A stretch of DNA of 64,000 bases from Chersky-840 sp963794615 (GTDB lineage Bacteria > Actinomycetota > Acidimicrobiia > Acidimicrobiales > UBA8190), in the NCBI GenBank assembly GCA_963794615.1, contig CAWCEP010000005.1:806001-870000 (forward strand), read 5' to 3'. A program made the translations under genes and the position numbers. Positions 30,696 to 39,600 of the stretch are shown here, in pieces. The notes beneath the pieces are model-generated. The model was not told the DNA's origin and did not search any database. It saw nothing but the letters and a program-made list of their open reading frames with translations. The first letter of the stretch is position 1. Every line of letters begins with the position of its first letter.

Positions 30696-32306
30696 ATGTC
30701 CACCGGCATCCTCGGGCGGGGTGCCCGGGCGATGGCGTCGTGGAGCCCCGTGGAGCGGGATGCCGTGCTCTACGCCGCATCCGCGCTGTTCGCCATCGGA
30801 ACGGCACAACTCGCCTCCATCAGCCTCTATCAGCAGTGGGGGAGACTGGCGGTCGGGCCCTACGCGGCGGGTGCGGTGGCATCCGCGATCGCGGCCCGGC
30901 GCGCCCGGAGCAAGGCGGTGCAGGCCGCCCCACCGGCGGGGCCGGGAGCAACGGCCTTCGGCGGGGCCGGGGGGAACCAGGCCGGCACCCAGGGCGGGGC
31001 CACCTGGCACTGGACGACGCCCCGGGCCGTCATCTTCCTCGTCGTCCTGCTCGGGGCGACGCTCATGCCGTTGGCCCTCGAGGTCCTGTGGCGGACCGAT
31101 ACCGGGGGGACCGCCCACGTCCAGCCCGAGGTCGCCGTCGTCGAGCGTTCCGGCGTGGCGTTCATCAACGGCAGGGATCCCTACCGGTTCATCAAGCCCC
31201 ACCAGAAGGTCTCGGTGCCGGCCGGTGAGCCCAGCTACGACGTCTACAACCCGTACCTCCCCCTCATGTCGCTGTTCGGTGGGCCGCGCAGCACCGATGC
31301 GCCCCCTCGACTGACCGACGCCCGCGTGGCGTTCTCGGTGTTCACCATCCTCATCGTGGTGATCGCCATGGCGTTGTGTCGGGGGCCGACCGGTCCCCGC
31401 GTCCTGGCGTTGCAGAGCATGACGGTGTTGCCCACCGCGGCGCTTCCCCTGGCCACGGGGGGAGACGACCTCCCGGTGGCGGCGTTGTTGCTGCTCGGCT
31501 TGGTGTTGTTGCAACGGCGAAGACCGCTGTGGGCGGGGGTGGCCTTGGGGGTGGCGGCATCGATGAAGATCACGGCCTGGCCCCTGGCCGCACTGGCGTT
31601 CCTGGTGGCGCGCGACCGCAACGGCGAGCGCGGCCGCCGACCGTCGTTGGCCGTCGTGGCGGGCATCGTGGGCGTGATGATCCCGGCCGTGCTGCCGACG
31701 GCGACCGAGAACCTTCCCGCCTTCATCGAGAACGTCGTCCGCTTCCCGCTCGGGCTGGCCGGGGTGAGCTCACCGGCGGCGAGCCCCCTCATCGGGCATC
31801 TCGTGGTGTCGCTGTTCCCCGGGATCCACCGCGTCTTCACCGCCATCGTGGCCCTGGTCGGCGTCCTGGTGCTGGGTTACGTCCTGGTCAAACGACGGCC
31901 GACCAGCCCGGCCGCGTTGGCGCGCCTCGTGGGGTGGATCATGACGGTGGCCATCCTGCTGGCCCCGGCCACCCGCGTCGGCTACCTCCTCTACCCCGTG
32001 GACTTCTTCGTGTGGGCGTGGCTGTTGCGCGGCGAGGACACCGTCGACCCCCCGCCGGAACGATCGAGGGAAGAGCGGCGAGCGGTGGGGGTGGGGGTGC
32101 CGGCCTCGGGCGCGGACGGCGACGACCCCGAAGACGGCACCACCGGCGGGGGGTGGGGCACCGGCGGTGACCCCCGGCCTTCCGGCACCGACGGATCGTG
32201 CTCGGAGGGTGCCGCCACCGGGAGGGGAGCGGAGCGGAGCCGGGTGCTCACGGCGTCGCGCACCGAGATGGGCTCAGTCCTGGTCGGACTCCGAGTACAG
32301 CCGTAG
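30696..32306 (+). CDS. Polytopic membrane protein resembling DUF2029/GT87 mannosyltransferases
   Basis: About 536 residues with some nine or ten hydrophobic segments between residues 20 and 440. VYNPYLPLMSLFGGPR and ALGVAASMKITAWPLAALAFL resemble the Y-P-P and K-x-x-P loops of integral-membrane glycosyltransferases that use polyprenyl-phosphate sugars. The catalytic Asp expected early is a candidate in INGRDPYRF. The last 95 residues are hydrophilic, Gly/Pro/Asp-rich and probably disordered. Family assignment is by general pattern and not certain. The gene is convergent with the next one, and their ends overlap by 33 nt. Confidence 0.7.
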   Translation: MSTGILGRGARAMASWSPVERDAVLYAASALFAIGTAQLASISLYQQWGRLAVGPYAAGAVASAIAARRARSKAVQAAPPAGPGATAFGGAGGNQAGTQGGATWHWTTPRAVIFLVVLLGATLMPLALEVLWRTDTGGTAHVQPEVAVVERSGVAFINGRDPYRFIKPHQKVSVPAGEPSYDVYNPYLPLMSLFGGPRSTDAPPRLTDARVAFSVFTILIVVIAMALCRGPTGPRVLALQSMTVLPTAALPLATGGDDLPVAALLLLGLVLLQRRRPLWAGVALGVAASMKITAWPLAALAFLVARDRNGERGRRPSLAVVAGIVGVMIPAVLPTATENLPAFIENVVRFPLGLAGVSSPAASPLIGHLVVSLFPGIHRVFTAIVALVGVLVLGYVLVKRRPTSPAALARLVGWIMTVAILLAPATRVGYLLYPVDFFVWAWLLRGEDTVDPPPERSREERRAVGVGVPASGADGDDPEDGTTGGGWGTGGDPRPSGTDGSCSEGAATGRGAERSRVLTASRTEMGSVLVGLRVQP

Positions 32307-33002
32307 CGTGAACGAGGTGGTGCCCGGCGACGCCGTCGCCGAGGCCCCTTGGTCGCCGAAGAAGGTGGGGGCCACGGTCACGCCGAGGTCCCACTCGAGA
32401 CCGTCGCTGGCGGGGTGCTGTTCCAGGATCAGGTACTGCGTGGCGGTGGGGCCGGTCGGCCCCTGACTGAGCCGCCGCCAGTGCAGGGACCCCAGCTCGG
32501 CCCGGAAGAAGGAGATGAGGTCCTGCTGGGTGGCGGGCACCTCGAATCGCAGCGACCGGTCGTAGCTCTCGACGCCCTGGTCGAGGGCCGAGCTGGGGAC
32601 CGGGGAGGCGCCCCGGGGGACGGCCAGCGCGTTGAGGAGGTCGTCGGGAGGTTGCCCCTGCGAGGTGATGGCCTTCAGCAGGGGACGGGCGGGCACAGCG
32701 TGGAGCACCGCGCCACGGGCGGTGGCGATGCTGGTGGGAGCGGCCGTCGGCCGGCTCTGGCTCCCCCCCAGGAGCTCGAGCCCGACGCCCGCCAGGAAGA
32801 GCACGAAGGTGAGCCCCAACACGATGAGGGCCGGCTTGGTGCTGGGTCCCGGGGGGCGCCGGGTGGAGTCGGAGCCCGGCGAGCCGGGGGGACTCCGATG
32901 GCCGTTGGCGCTGCCGTGCCCGTTGCTCCGGGCCTCGACCGTGGTGGCGGCACCGCGCCCGGGGCGACGGGGGGCACCGGGGAGGTCGTCGGGGCTGGGC
33001 AT
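32274..33002 (-). CDS. Membrane-anchored hypothetical protein with one TM helix
   Basis: A 242-residue protein that I do not recognise. Residues 1-55 are cytosolic, rich in Pro, Arg, Gly and Ser. One TM helix spans about 58-78 (ALIVLGLTFVLFLAGVGLELL). The outer part (about 80-242) contains VESYDRSLRFEVPATQQDLISFFRAELGSLHWRRLSQG, which reads like a small alpha/beta domain, and ends TTSFTLRLYSESDQD. Its 3' end overlaps the tail of the plus-strand membrane gene. Confidence 0.78.
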   Translation of the reverse strand: MPSPDDLPGAPRRPGRGAATTVEARSNGHGSANGHRSPPGSPGSDSTRRPPGPSTKPALIVLGLTFVLFLAGVGLELLGGSQSRPTAAPTSIATARGAVLHAVPARPLLKAITSQGQPPDDLLNALAVPRGASPVPSSALDQGVESYDRSLRFEVPATQQDLISFFRAELGSLHWRRLSQGPTGPTATQYLILEQHPASDGLEWDLGVTVAPTFFGDQGASATASPGTTSFTLRLYSESDQD

Positions 33003-33196
33003 GGTGGGGGACGCCGACCGAGCGGGCCAGCCCGCGTGGTGGCGGTCCGACGCCGGCGACGGCGGGGTCAGTGTACAAGGGCCCCACCCCCCCTCCCCGG
33101 TCGGGAACCGTCAGGGGAGTGCCGGGCCCGCCACGTCGGGTAGGCCCCGAGCACCCGGACCGACTCCTCAGAGTGATCCAACCTCTACAAATCGCG

Positions 33197-33226
33197 TTGA
33201 CGCCGGTTTTGCGGGGGGCCTACAGT
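33197..33226 (+). promoter_or_regulatory. Vegetative-type promoter, TTGACG-18 nt-TACAGT
   Basis: TTGACG (33197-33202) and TACAGT (33221-33226) are spaced 18 nt apart, the best -35/-10 pair noticed in the window. It faces into a 402-nt stretch (33003-33404) with no gene. No start codon with a conserved frame follows. Confidence 0.55.
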
Positions 33227-33232
33227 GTCCCC

Positions 33233-33371
33233 GACACCGAGGCCTGGAAGGGCCCCGGGGGGGCGGTGCGACCGGCGTTTTCGCCGGTGGCGCCGTGTTT
33301 GGGGGGTGACTCGCCCACCTGTTGGGCGTCCATGGGGGGCGGGGGCGACGAGCGATCGGGCTCGTCGCCCC
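33233..33371 (+). ncRNA. Candidate structured non-coding RNA
   Basis: Downstream of the promoter at 33197 come three strong hairpins: 33264-33295 (ACCGGCG-TTTT-CGCCGGT extended to 14 positions with one mismatch), 33312-33328 (CGCCCA-CCTGT-TGGGCG) and 33342-33371 (12 bp, GGGGCGACGAGC with GCTCGTCGCCCC, loop GATCGG). No protein frame here looks conserved and no known RNA family is recognised. The last hairpin could instead end the thiD transcript, which arrives from the other side. The 3' limit is a guess. Confidence 0.35.
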
Positions 33372-33404
33372 GCGTCTCCTTCCGGCCCGGCGACGGCTCG
33401 ATCC

Positions 33405-34220
33405 TCAGTCGACGGCCGGGGGGGTCGAGCCCCAACCGAAATGATCGAGGGGACCGCGGCCCGTGCCCAGGTGCCACCCCGCCGAGCCTGCCAACGCGGT
33501 GGTGACGAAGCCCTTGGCTTGGGCCAGCGCGTCGAGGAGCCCGACGCCGCGGGCCAACAACGCGGCGGTGGCCGCCGACAGGGTGCACCCCGTGCCGTGG
33601 TCGTTCGGAGAGACGAGCCGGGGGCCGTCGAGCACGTGGAGCTCGTCCTCGAAGAGCACCACGTCGGGGGCGTGGTCGACGGTGAGGTGCCCGCCTTTGA
33701 CGACCACCGCCGACACACCGGTGTCGGCGAGGCGGCGGGCGGCGCGTGCCATGCCCTCGACGTCCTCGACGGCGGCGCCGGTCAGCAAGGCCGCCTCCCG
33801 GGTGTTGGGGGTGGCCACCAGGGCGTGGGGCAACAGGAGCCGGAGGTAGGCGTCGACGCCGCCCTCGTCGAGGAGGCGACGCCCCGTCGACGCGACGAGG
33901 ACGGGGTCGACCACCAGGTTGGGGAGCAATCCCGCCGCGGCCCGACGCCCCACCGCGGCCACCGTCGCCGAGGACGCCAACATGCCCGTCTTCACCGCGG
34001 CGACGGGCAGGTCCGCCATCACCGTGTCGATCTGCAGTTCGACGAAGCTCGGCTCGACGGCGTGCACGCCCCGGACCTCGGAGGAATTCTGGGCGGTGAC
34101 GGCGGTCACCGCGCTCGTGCCGAACACGCCCAGGGCGGCGAAGGTCTTCAGATCCGCCTGCAGGCCCGCACCCCCACCCGAGTCGGAGCCGGCGATCGTC
34201 ATGGCCACCGGGGGATCCAC
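33405..34220 (-). CDS. thiD: Hydroxymethylpyrimidine/phosphomethylpyrimidine kinase
   Basis: A 271-residue ribokinase-fold enzyme that phosphorylates HMP and HMP-P in thiamine synthesis. MTIAGSDSGGGAGLQADLKTF (about residues 7-27, here with a hyphen at none) and the anion-hole motif NDHGTGCTLSAATAALLARG near residue 207 are diagnostic. The GTG at 34220 is chosen from a TACGGT -10 box 6 nt upstream; the ATG six codons later is an alternative. It follows thiG by 14 nt, so it is both part of the operon and possibly driven from its own promoter. Confidence 0.93.
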   Translation of the reverse strand: MDPPVAMTIAGSDSGGGAGLQADLKTFAALGVFGTSAVTAVTAQNSSEVRGVHAVEPSFVELQIDTVMADLPVAAVKTGMLASSATVAAVGRRAAAGLLPNLVVDPVLVASTGRRLLDEGGVDAYLRLLLPHALVATPNTREAALLTGAAVEDVEGMARAARRLADTGVSAVVVKGGHLTVDHAPDVVLFEDELHVLDGPRLVSPNDHGTGCTLSAATAALLARGVGLLDALAQAKGFVTTALAGSAGWHLGTGRGPLDHFGWGSTPPAVD

Positions 34221-34226
34221 GGCGCC

Positions 34227-34232
34227 ACCGTA
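34227..34232 (-). promoter_or_regulatory. -10 hexamer TACGGT for thiD, between thiG and thiD
   Basis: On the minus strand TACGGT ends 6 nt before GTG 34220 and lies in the 14-nt gap after the thiG stop. Confidence 0.5.
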
Positions 34233-34234
34233 GG

Positions 34235-35035
34235 TCAGAGGTCCGGCGTCCCCTCCACGGGGCTCGACGCCCGGGCCAGGTAGCGCCGAGGGATCCGGCC
34301 GGCGCGCCGCGCCTCGTAGCCCGCCTCGACGGCGGCTCGGAAGGCGCCCGCCATGCGCGCCGGTTGTCGGGACCGGGTGATGGCAGTCGCCACCATGACC
34401 CCCGCGCACCCGAGCTCCATGGCCAGGGCGGCATCCGACGCCGTCCCGATCCCGGCGTCGAGGATGACGGGCACCGTGCACCGCTCGGCGATCAGGGCCA
34501 CGTTGTGCGGGTTCCTGATGCCGAGGCCGCTGCCGATGGGCGACCCCAGGGGCATGACGGCCGCGCACCCCGTCTGCTCCAGGCGCCGGGCCAGCACGGG
34601 ATCGTCGTTGGTATAGGGCAGCACGACGAAATCCTGGTCACACAGCTGCTCGGCGGCGTCGAGCAATTCCACCGCGTCGGGAAGGAGGGTGTCCTCGTCG
34701 CCGATCACCTCGAGCTTGATCCAGTCGGTCTCGAACGCTTCGCGAGCCAGCTTGGCGGTCAGGACCGCTTCGGCGGCGGTGAAGCAGCCTGCGGTGTTGG
34801 GAAGCACGCCGACACCGTGGGCCCGCAGGACGTCGAGGACCCCGCCTCGCGCCCCGGGGTCGACGCGTCGCACCGACACGGTGGCGAGCGACGATCCCGA
34901 TGCCACCACCACGGCATCGAGGACCTCGGGGCTCGAGATCCCGCCCGTGCCGAGGATGAGCCGGGAGCGCAGGGCGCGGCCCGCGATGGCGAACCCGTCC
35001 GGCGGTGGTGCCGTCGTCGGCCGGACCCACGTCAG
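34235..35035 (-). CDS. thiG: Thiazole synthase ThiG, apparent CTG start
   Basis: About 266 residues forming the thiazole phosphate from DXP, the ThiS thiocarboxylate and dehydroglycine. The N-terminal block FAIAGRALRSRLILGTGG, the Lys region WIKLEVIGDEDTLLPD (Schiff base), VLPYTNDDPVLARRL and VPVILDAGIGTASDAALAMELG are all present. No ATG, GTG or TTG lies in frame between the thiS stop and the conserved start. CTG 35035 overlaps the thiS TGA as CTGA and would give the right length. GTG at 35098 would overlap thiS by 67 nt. The start therefore remains open. Confidence 0.9.
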   Translation of the reverse strand: MTWVRPTTAPPPDGFAIAGRALRSRLILGTGGISSPEVLDAVVVASGSSLATVSVRRVDPGARGGVLDVLRAHGVGVLPNTAGCFTAAEAVLTAKLAREAFETDWIKLEVIGDEDTLLPDAVELLDAAEQLCDQDFVVLPYTNDDPVLARRLEQTGCAAVMPLGSPIGSGLGIRNPHNVALIAERCTVPVILDAGIGTASDAALAMELGCAGVMVATAITRSRQPARMAGAFRAAVEAGYEARRAGRIPRRYLARASSPVEGTPDL

Positions 35036-35268
35036 CCACCGGCCGCCGCCGTCACGATCTCCACCACGTCGTGCGCCGAGAGCGGGGTGGTGGCCCACGC
35101 ACTGCGGGGGACGACTTCGCGGTTGCGGGCCACGGCGATGCCGCCGGGGGCGCGGCACCACGCGGCGACGAGATCGGCCACGGTGGCGCCGGGCGCGAGG
35201 GCGCGCCGTTCGCCGTTCACCATGATGTCGGTGGCGAGCTCGGTGTCGGGGGGCCGGATGTCACCCAC
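35032..35268 (-). CDS. thiS: Sulfur carrier protein ThiS
   Basis: A small ubiquitin-like protein ending in the required Gly-Gly (VTAAAGG), which is adenylated and then thiocarboxylated to supply sulfur for the thiazole. IMVNGERRALAPGATVADLV and GIAVARNREVVPRSAW match the family. The 78-residue frame begins at ATG 35268; an inner ATG at 35223 gives 63 residues, closer to the usual length. It lies 21 nt after thiO and overlaps the thiG start. Confidence 0.9.
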   Translation of the reverse strand: MGDIRPPDTELATDIMVNGERRALAPGATVADLVAAWCRAPGGIAVARNREVVPRSAWATTPLSAHDVVEIVTAAAGG

Positions 35269-35289
35269 CGACCCAGCATGGCACCTCGA

Positions 35290-36492
35290 TCAGGGGCCGG
35301 CGCGCGCCGCCACTGCGGCGAAGCGGCCCGGCCCGAACGGTGCCATCTCCTCGGGGGGCTCCTGGCCCGAGACGATGGCCGCCACCGTGGCGGCCGTGAC
35401 CGGGGCGAGCAGGATGCCCTGGCGGTAGTGGCCGGTCGCCACCACCAGTCCGTCGACGCCGTCGACGGCGGCGACGCCCACGATGGGGGCGTTGTCGGGT
35501 GAGCCGGGACGAAGGCCGGTGGTGACCTCGCCCAGGATCATCTCGGTGATCCCCGGCACGACGCGATGGGCGTCGCGCAGCAGGTCGTAGACGGCGCCGG
35601 CGGTGACGGTGGTGTCGAAGCCCTTCTCCTCGACGGTGGCACCCACGACGACGGTGCCGTCGTGGCGGGGGACGACGTAGACCGAGGAGCCCTGCACCAT
35701 GCCCCGCACCGTCCGGGTCAGCACCGGGGCGCGCTCGCACGGGAGCAGGCGCAGGATCTGTCCCTTCACCGGTCGCACCGGCGGCGCCGCACCGTCGGGG
35801 AGGCCATCGAGCTGCGCCGACCACGTGCCGGCGGCCACGACGACCGCGCCGGCGCCGAGGGCGGTTCCCCCGGCCAGGCGAACGCCCGACACGGCTCCTC
35901 CCGAGCATTCGAGCGCGGTGGCGCGCTCTGTGTGCAGCACCACCCCGGCCCCCGCGGCCGCATCGAGGAGCGCGCCCACGAGCTGGCGGTTGTCGACCTG
36001 GTGGTCGTCGGGGGCCCAGATGGCGGCGCGCACGCCCGGGGCGATGGAGGGCTCGAGCTGCCGGGCGCGACGACCGGTGAGCCACTGCACGCCCAGACCG
36101 AGCTCGTGCTGGAAGGCGAAGAGCTCGTGCGCCCAGGCGCGGTCGCCGTCGTCGGCGGCGACGACCAGCGTCCCCGAAGGGCGGTAGCCGATGGGCCGGC
36201 CCACCGTCTCGGTCAGCTCGGCCGCGAACGCCGGCCACCGGCGGGCCGACGCCAGGGCGAGGGCGAGGAGCGCTTCCTCGCCGTGGTGCACCTCGCTCAC
36301 CGGGGCCAGCATGCCCGCCGCCGCCCACGATGCCCCGTGTCCGGGTTCGGGATCCACCACCCCGACCGTCATCCCGGTGGCGGCGATCTTCCACGCCGAC
36401 GCCAGGCCGATGACACCGCCGCCCACGACCACGACGTCATAGCGGACGTCGGCGGGCGCGTCGGCCCGGGGCGTCGGCCCGGGCGCCGTCAC
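35290..36492 (-). CDS. thiO: Glycine oxidase ThiO
   Basis: A 400-residue FAD enzyme that oxidises glycine to dehydroglycine for ThiG. The dinucleotide-binding motif YDVVVVGGGVIGLASAWKIA is at residues 18-37; WAAAGMLAPVSE follows, and GLRPGSPDNAPIVG with VVATGHYRQGILLAP (about 330-375) is the C-terminal FAD/substrate block. It starts at GTG 36492. It heads the thiO-thiS-thiG-thiD operon, one enzyme set for both thiamine precursors except thiC. No TPP riboswitch was recognised between it and gltB. Confidence 0.93.
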   Translation of the reverse strand: MTAPGPTPRADAPADVRYDVVVVGGGVIGLASAWKIAATGMTVGVVDPEPGHGASWAAAGMLAPVSEVHHGEEALLALALASARRWPAFAAELTETVGRPIGYRPSGTLVVAADDGDRAWAHELFAFQHELGLGVQWLTGRRARQLEPSIAPGVRAAIWAPDDHQVDNRQLVGALLDAAAGAGVVLHTERATALECSGGAVSGVRLAGGTALGAGAVVVAAGTWSAQLDGLPDGAAPPVRPVKGQILRLLPCERAPVLTRTVRGMVQGSSVYVVPRHDGTVVVGATVEEKGFDTTVTAGAVYDLLRDAHRVVPGITEMILGEVTTGLRPGSPDNAPIVGVAAVDGVDGLVVATGHYRQGILLAPVTAATVAAIVSGQEPPEEMAPFGPGRFAAVAARAGP

Positions 36493-36542
36493 CGGCCCCC
36501 GCGTGCGGGTGGCATGTGCGCAGGTGGCCGGTGCACGCGGGG

Positions 36543-36548
36543 TATCCT
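36543..36548 (+). promoter_or_regulatory. -10 hexamer TATCCT upstream of gltB
   Basis: TATCCT would start a transcript near 36555, leaving a leader of about 70 nt before the gltB GTG. A GGAGAG ribosome site is at 36614-36619. Confidence 0.45.
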
Positions 36549-36624
36549 AAGGGGGCTGCAGCAGGGCCAGTGTCGTCCCAAGCGTCAGCGAGCCACTCCG
36601 CGTGACCGATCACGGAGAGACCTA

Positions 36625-39600
36625 GTGACGACAGCCAAACACCCTGCATCTCCAGGGCGCCTGCCGACGCACCCCGGCGCACCCCTCTACGACCCTGCCT
36701 TCGAGCACGACGCCTGCGGCATCGCCCTGGTCGCCGACCTCCGGGGACGCCGCAGCCACGGGCTCGTCCGCCAGGGGATCACCGCGCTCGAGCACCTCGC
36801 CCATCGGGGCGCCACCGGCGCCGAGGTGGCCACCGGCGACGGTGCCGGCATCCTGGTCCAAGTCCCCCACCGGTTCCTCGCCGGCCCCGGGGGCTTCGAC
36901 CTCCCCGACCCCGGCGAGTACGCGGTGGGGCTGGTGTTCCTGCCCACCGACGCCGACGACGCCGCCAAGGCGCGACGGCGTGTGGGAGAGCTCGCCGCCG
37001 AAGAGGGCCTGGCCGTGCTGGGGTGGCGCGACGTCCCCGTCGAGCCCGACTGCCTCGGTGCCTCGGCGCGCCGGGCCATGCCGCGAATGGCGCAGGTCGT
37101 GGTGGTGCGGTCCGAGCCCGCCCCCATCGACGCCCCGCCGGGGGCGGGGACGCCCTGGCGCTCGACCGGATCGCCTTTTGTCTGCGCAAGCGCGTCGAGC
37201 ACGAGGTCCACGGTGCGTACGTGTCATCGCTGTCGGCGCGCACCCTCGTGTACAAGGGCATGCTGACCGGGCACCAGCTGGCCACGTTCTTCCCCGACCT
37301 GTCGGACCCCACCTTCGAGAGCGGGCTCGCCCTCGTCCACTCCCGGTTCTCGACCAACACCTTCCCGTCGTGGCCCCTGGCCCACCCCTACCGCTACCTG
37401 GCCCACAACGGGGAGATCAACACGCTGCGGGGGAACCGGAATTGGATGCGGGCCCGCGAGGCGCTGCTGGCGAGCGACCTCATTCCCGGCGACCTCGAGC
37501 GGTTGTTCCCCATCTGCGATCCCGACGGGAGCGACTCGGCGACCTTCGACGAGGTCCTGGAACTGCTCCATCTCGGAGGGCGCAGTCTGCCCCACGCCGT
37601 GCTCATGATGATCCCCGAAGCGTGGGAGAACCACGCCACCATGGACCCGACCCGGCGAGCCTTCTACCGGTACCACGCCTCGCTCATGGAGCCCTGGGAC
37701 GGCCCGGCCGGCGTGATCTTCACCGACGGGACCGTGGCCGGTGGGGTCCTCGACCGAAACGGCCTGCGACCCGCCCGGTACTGGGTGACCGACGACGGGC
37801 TCGTGGTGCTCGCCTCGGAGGTTGGCGTCCTCGACATCGACCCGGCCAAGGTGGTGCGCAAGGGCCGCCTCCAGCCCGGCCGGATGTTCCTCGTGGACAC
37901 CGCCCAGGGTCGGATCGTCGACGACGACGAGATCAAGACGCAGCTCGCCGCCGTGCATCCCTACGGCACGTGGTTGGAAGAGGGCCAAGTCACCCTGGAC
38001 GAGTTGCCGCCTCGGATGATGCTCACCCCGCAACACGCGTCGGTGGTGACCCACCAGGAGCTGTTCGGCTACACCAACGAGGAGCTCCGCCTCCTTCTCG
38101 CCCCCATGGCCAAGTCCGGTGGCGAGGCCCTCGGCTCGATGGGCCACGACGCGGCCATCGCGGCGCTGAGCGAGCGACCGCGCCTCATCTTCGACTACTT
38201 CACCCAGCTGTTCGCCCAGGTGACCAACCCCCCGCTCGACGCCATCCGCGAGGAGCTGGTCACCTCGGGCCGCTCCAAGCTCGGCCCCGAGGGCAACCTG
38301 CTCGAGCCCACCGCCGCGTCGTGCCGGCAGATCATCCTGCCCTACCCGGTCATCGACAACGACGAGCTGGCCAAGCTGGCCTATGTCAACGAGCACGGCG
38401 AGACCCCGGGCTATCAGGCCTTCGCCATCGACGGCCTGTTCGACCCCATCGGCGGCGGCGACGCCTTGCGAGCCGCCATCGAGGATGTGCGCAACCGGGT
38501 GAGCATCGCCATCGCCCTGGGCTCGAACGTCATCATCCTCTCCGACCGCAACTCCAACGCCCGCATGGCCCCCATCCCGTCGCTCCTGCTCACCGCGGCC
38601 GTCCATGAACACCTCGTGCGGGAGAAGACCCGCACCAGGGTGGGCCTCGTGGTCGAGTCCGGCGATGCGCGCGAGGTGCATCACATTGCGCTCCTCATCG
38701 GCTACGGCGCGTCGGCGGTGAACCCGTACCTCGCCTTCGAGACCATCGACGACGTCATCGCCAACAAGAACCTCCTCGAAGGGACATCGCCCCGCCAGGC
38801 GCGGACCAACTACATCAAGGCCGCCTGCAAGGGTGTCATCAAGATCATGTCCAAGATGGGGGTGTCGACCGTCGCGTCGTACACCGGGGCGCAGATCTTC
38901 GAAGCGGTGGGCCTCGCCCCCGAGGTCGTCGACGAGTACTTCACCGGCACCGTGAGCCGGATCGGTGGGGTCGGCCTCGATGTCCTGGCCCAGGAGGTCG
39001 CGGCGCGCCACCGGCTGGCGCATCTGCCCCGTCCGACCGAGCGGGCCCATCGCGAGCTCGAGGTGGGGGGCGAGTACCAGTGGCGGCGCGAAGGTGAGGT
39101 GCACCTCTTCAACCCCCGCACCGTGTTCAAGCTGCAGCACGCCACGCGGGCCAAGCGCTACGACATCTTCAAGGAGTACACGAAGCTGGTCGACGACCAG
39201 GCCGCCCAGCTGTCGACGCTGCGCGGCCTGCTCCGGTTGCGCGAGGGCGTGCAGCCCGCCTTGTCGGTGGACGAGGTCGAGCCCGTGTCCGAGATCGTGA
39301 AGCGCTTCGCCACCGGCGCAATGTCCTACGGGTCGATCTCGGCCGAGGCGCACGAGAACCTGGCCATCGCCATGAACCGCCTGGGGGGGAAGTCCAACAC
39401 GGGGGAGGGGGGCGAGGACGCCGAGCGCTACGTCCCCGACGACAACGGCGACCTGCGGCGCAGCGCCATCAAGCAGGTGGCGTCGGCCCGGTTCGGGGTC
39501 ACGAGCGAATACCTCGTGAACGCGGACGATCTTCAGATCAAGATCGCCCAGGGGGCCAAGCCCGGCGAGGGCGGGCAGCTCATGGGGAACAAGGTGTACC

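Noticed and set aside
30625..32306. Naming the membrane protein at 30696 as a defined mannosyltransferase
   Set aside because: Only the helix pattern and short loops fit; no motif is specific enough to name donor or acceptor.
36493..36624. A TPP riboswitch in front of the thiO operon
   Set aside because: Neither strand shows the conserved CUGAGA and related THI-box blocks in this 132-nt gap.
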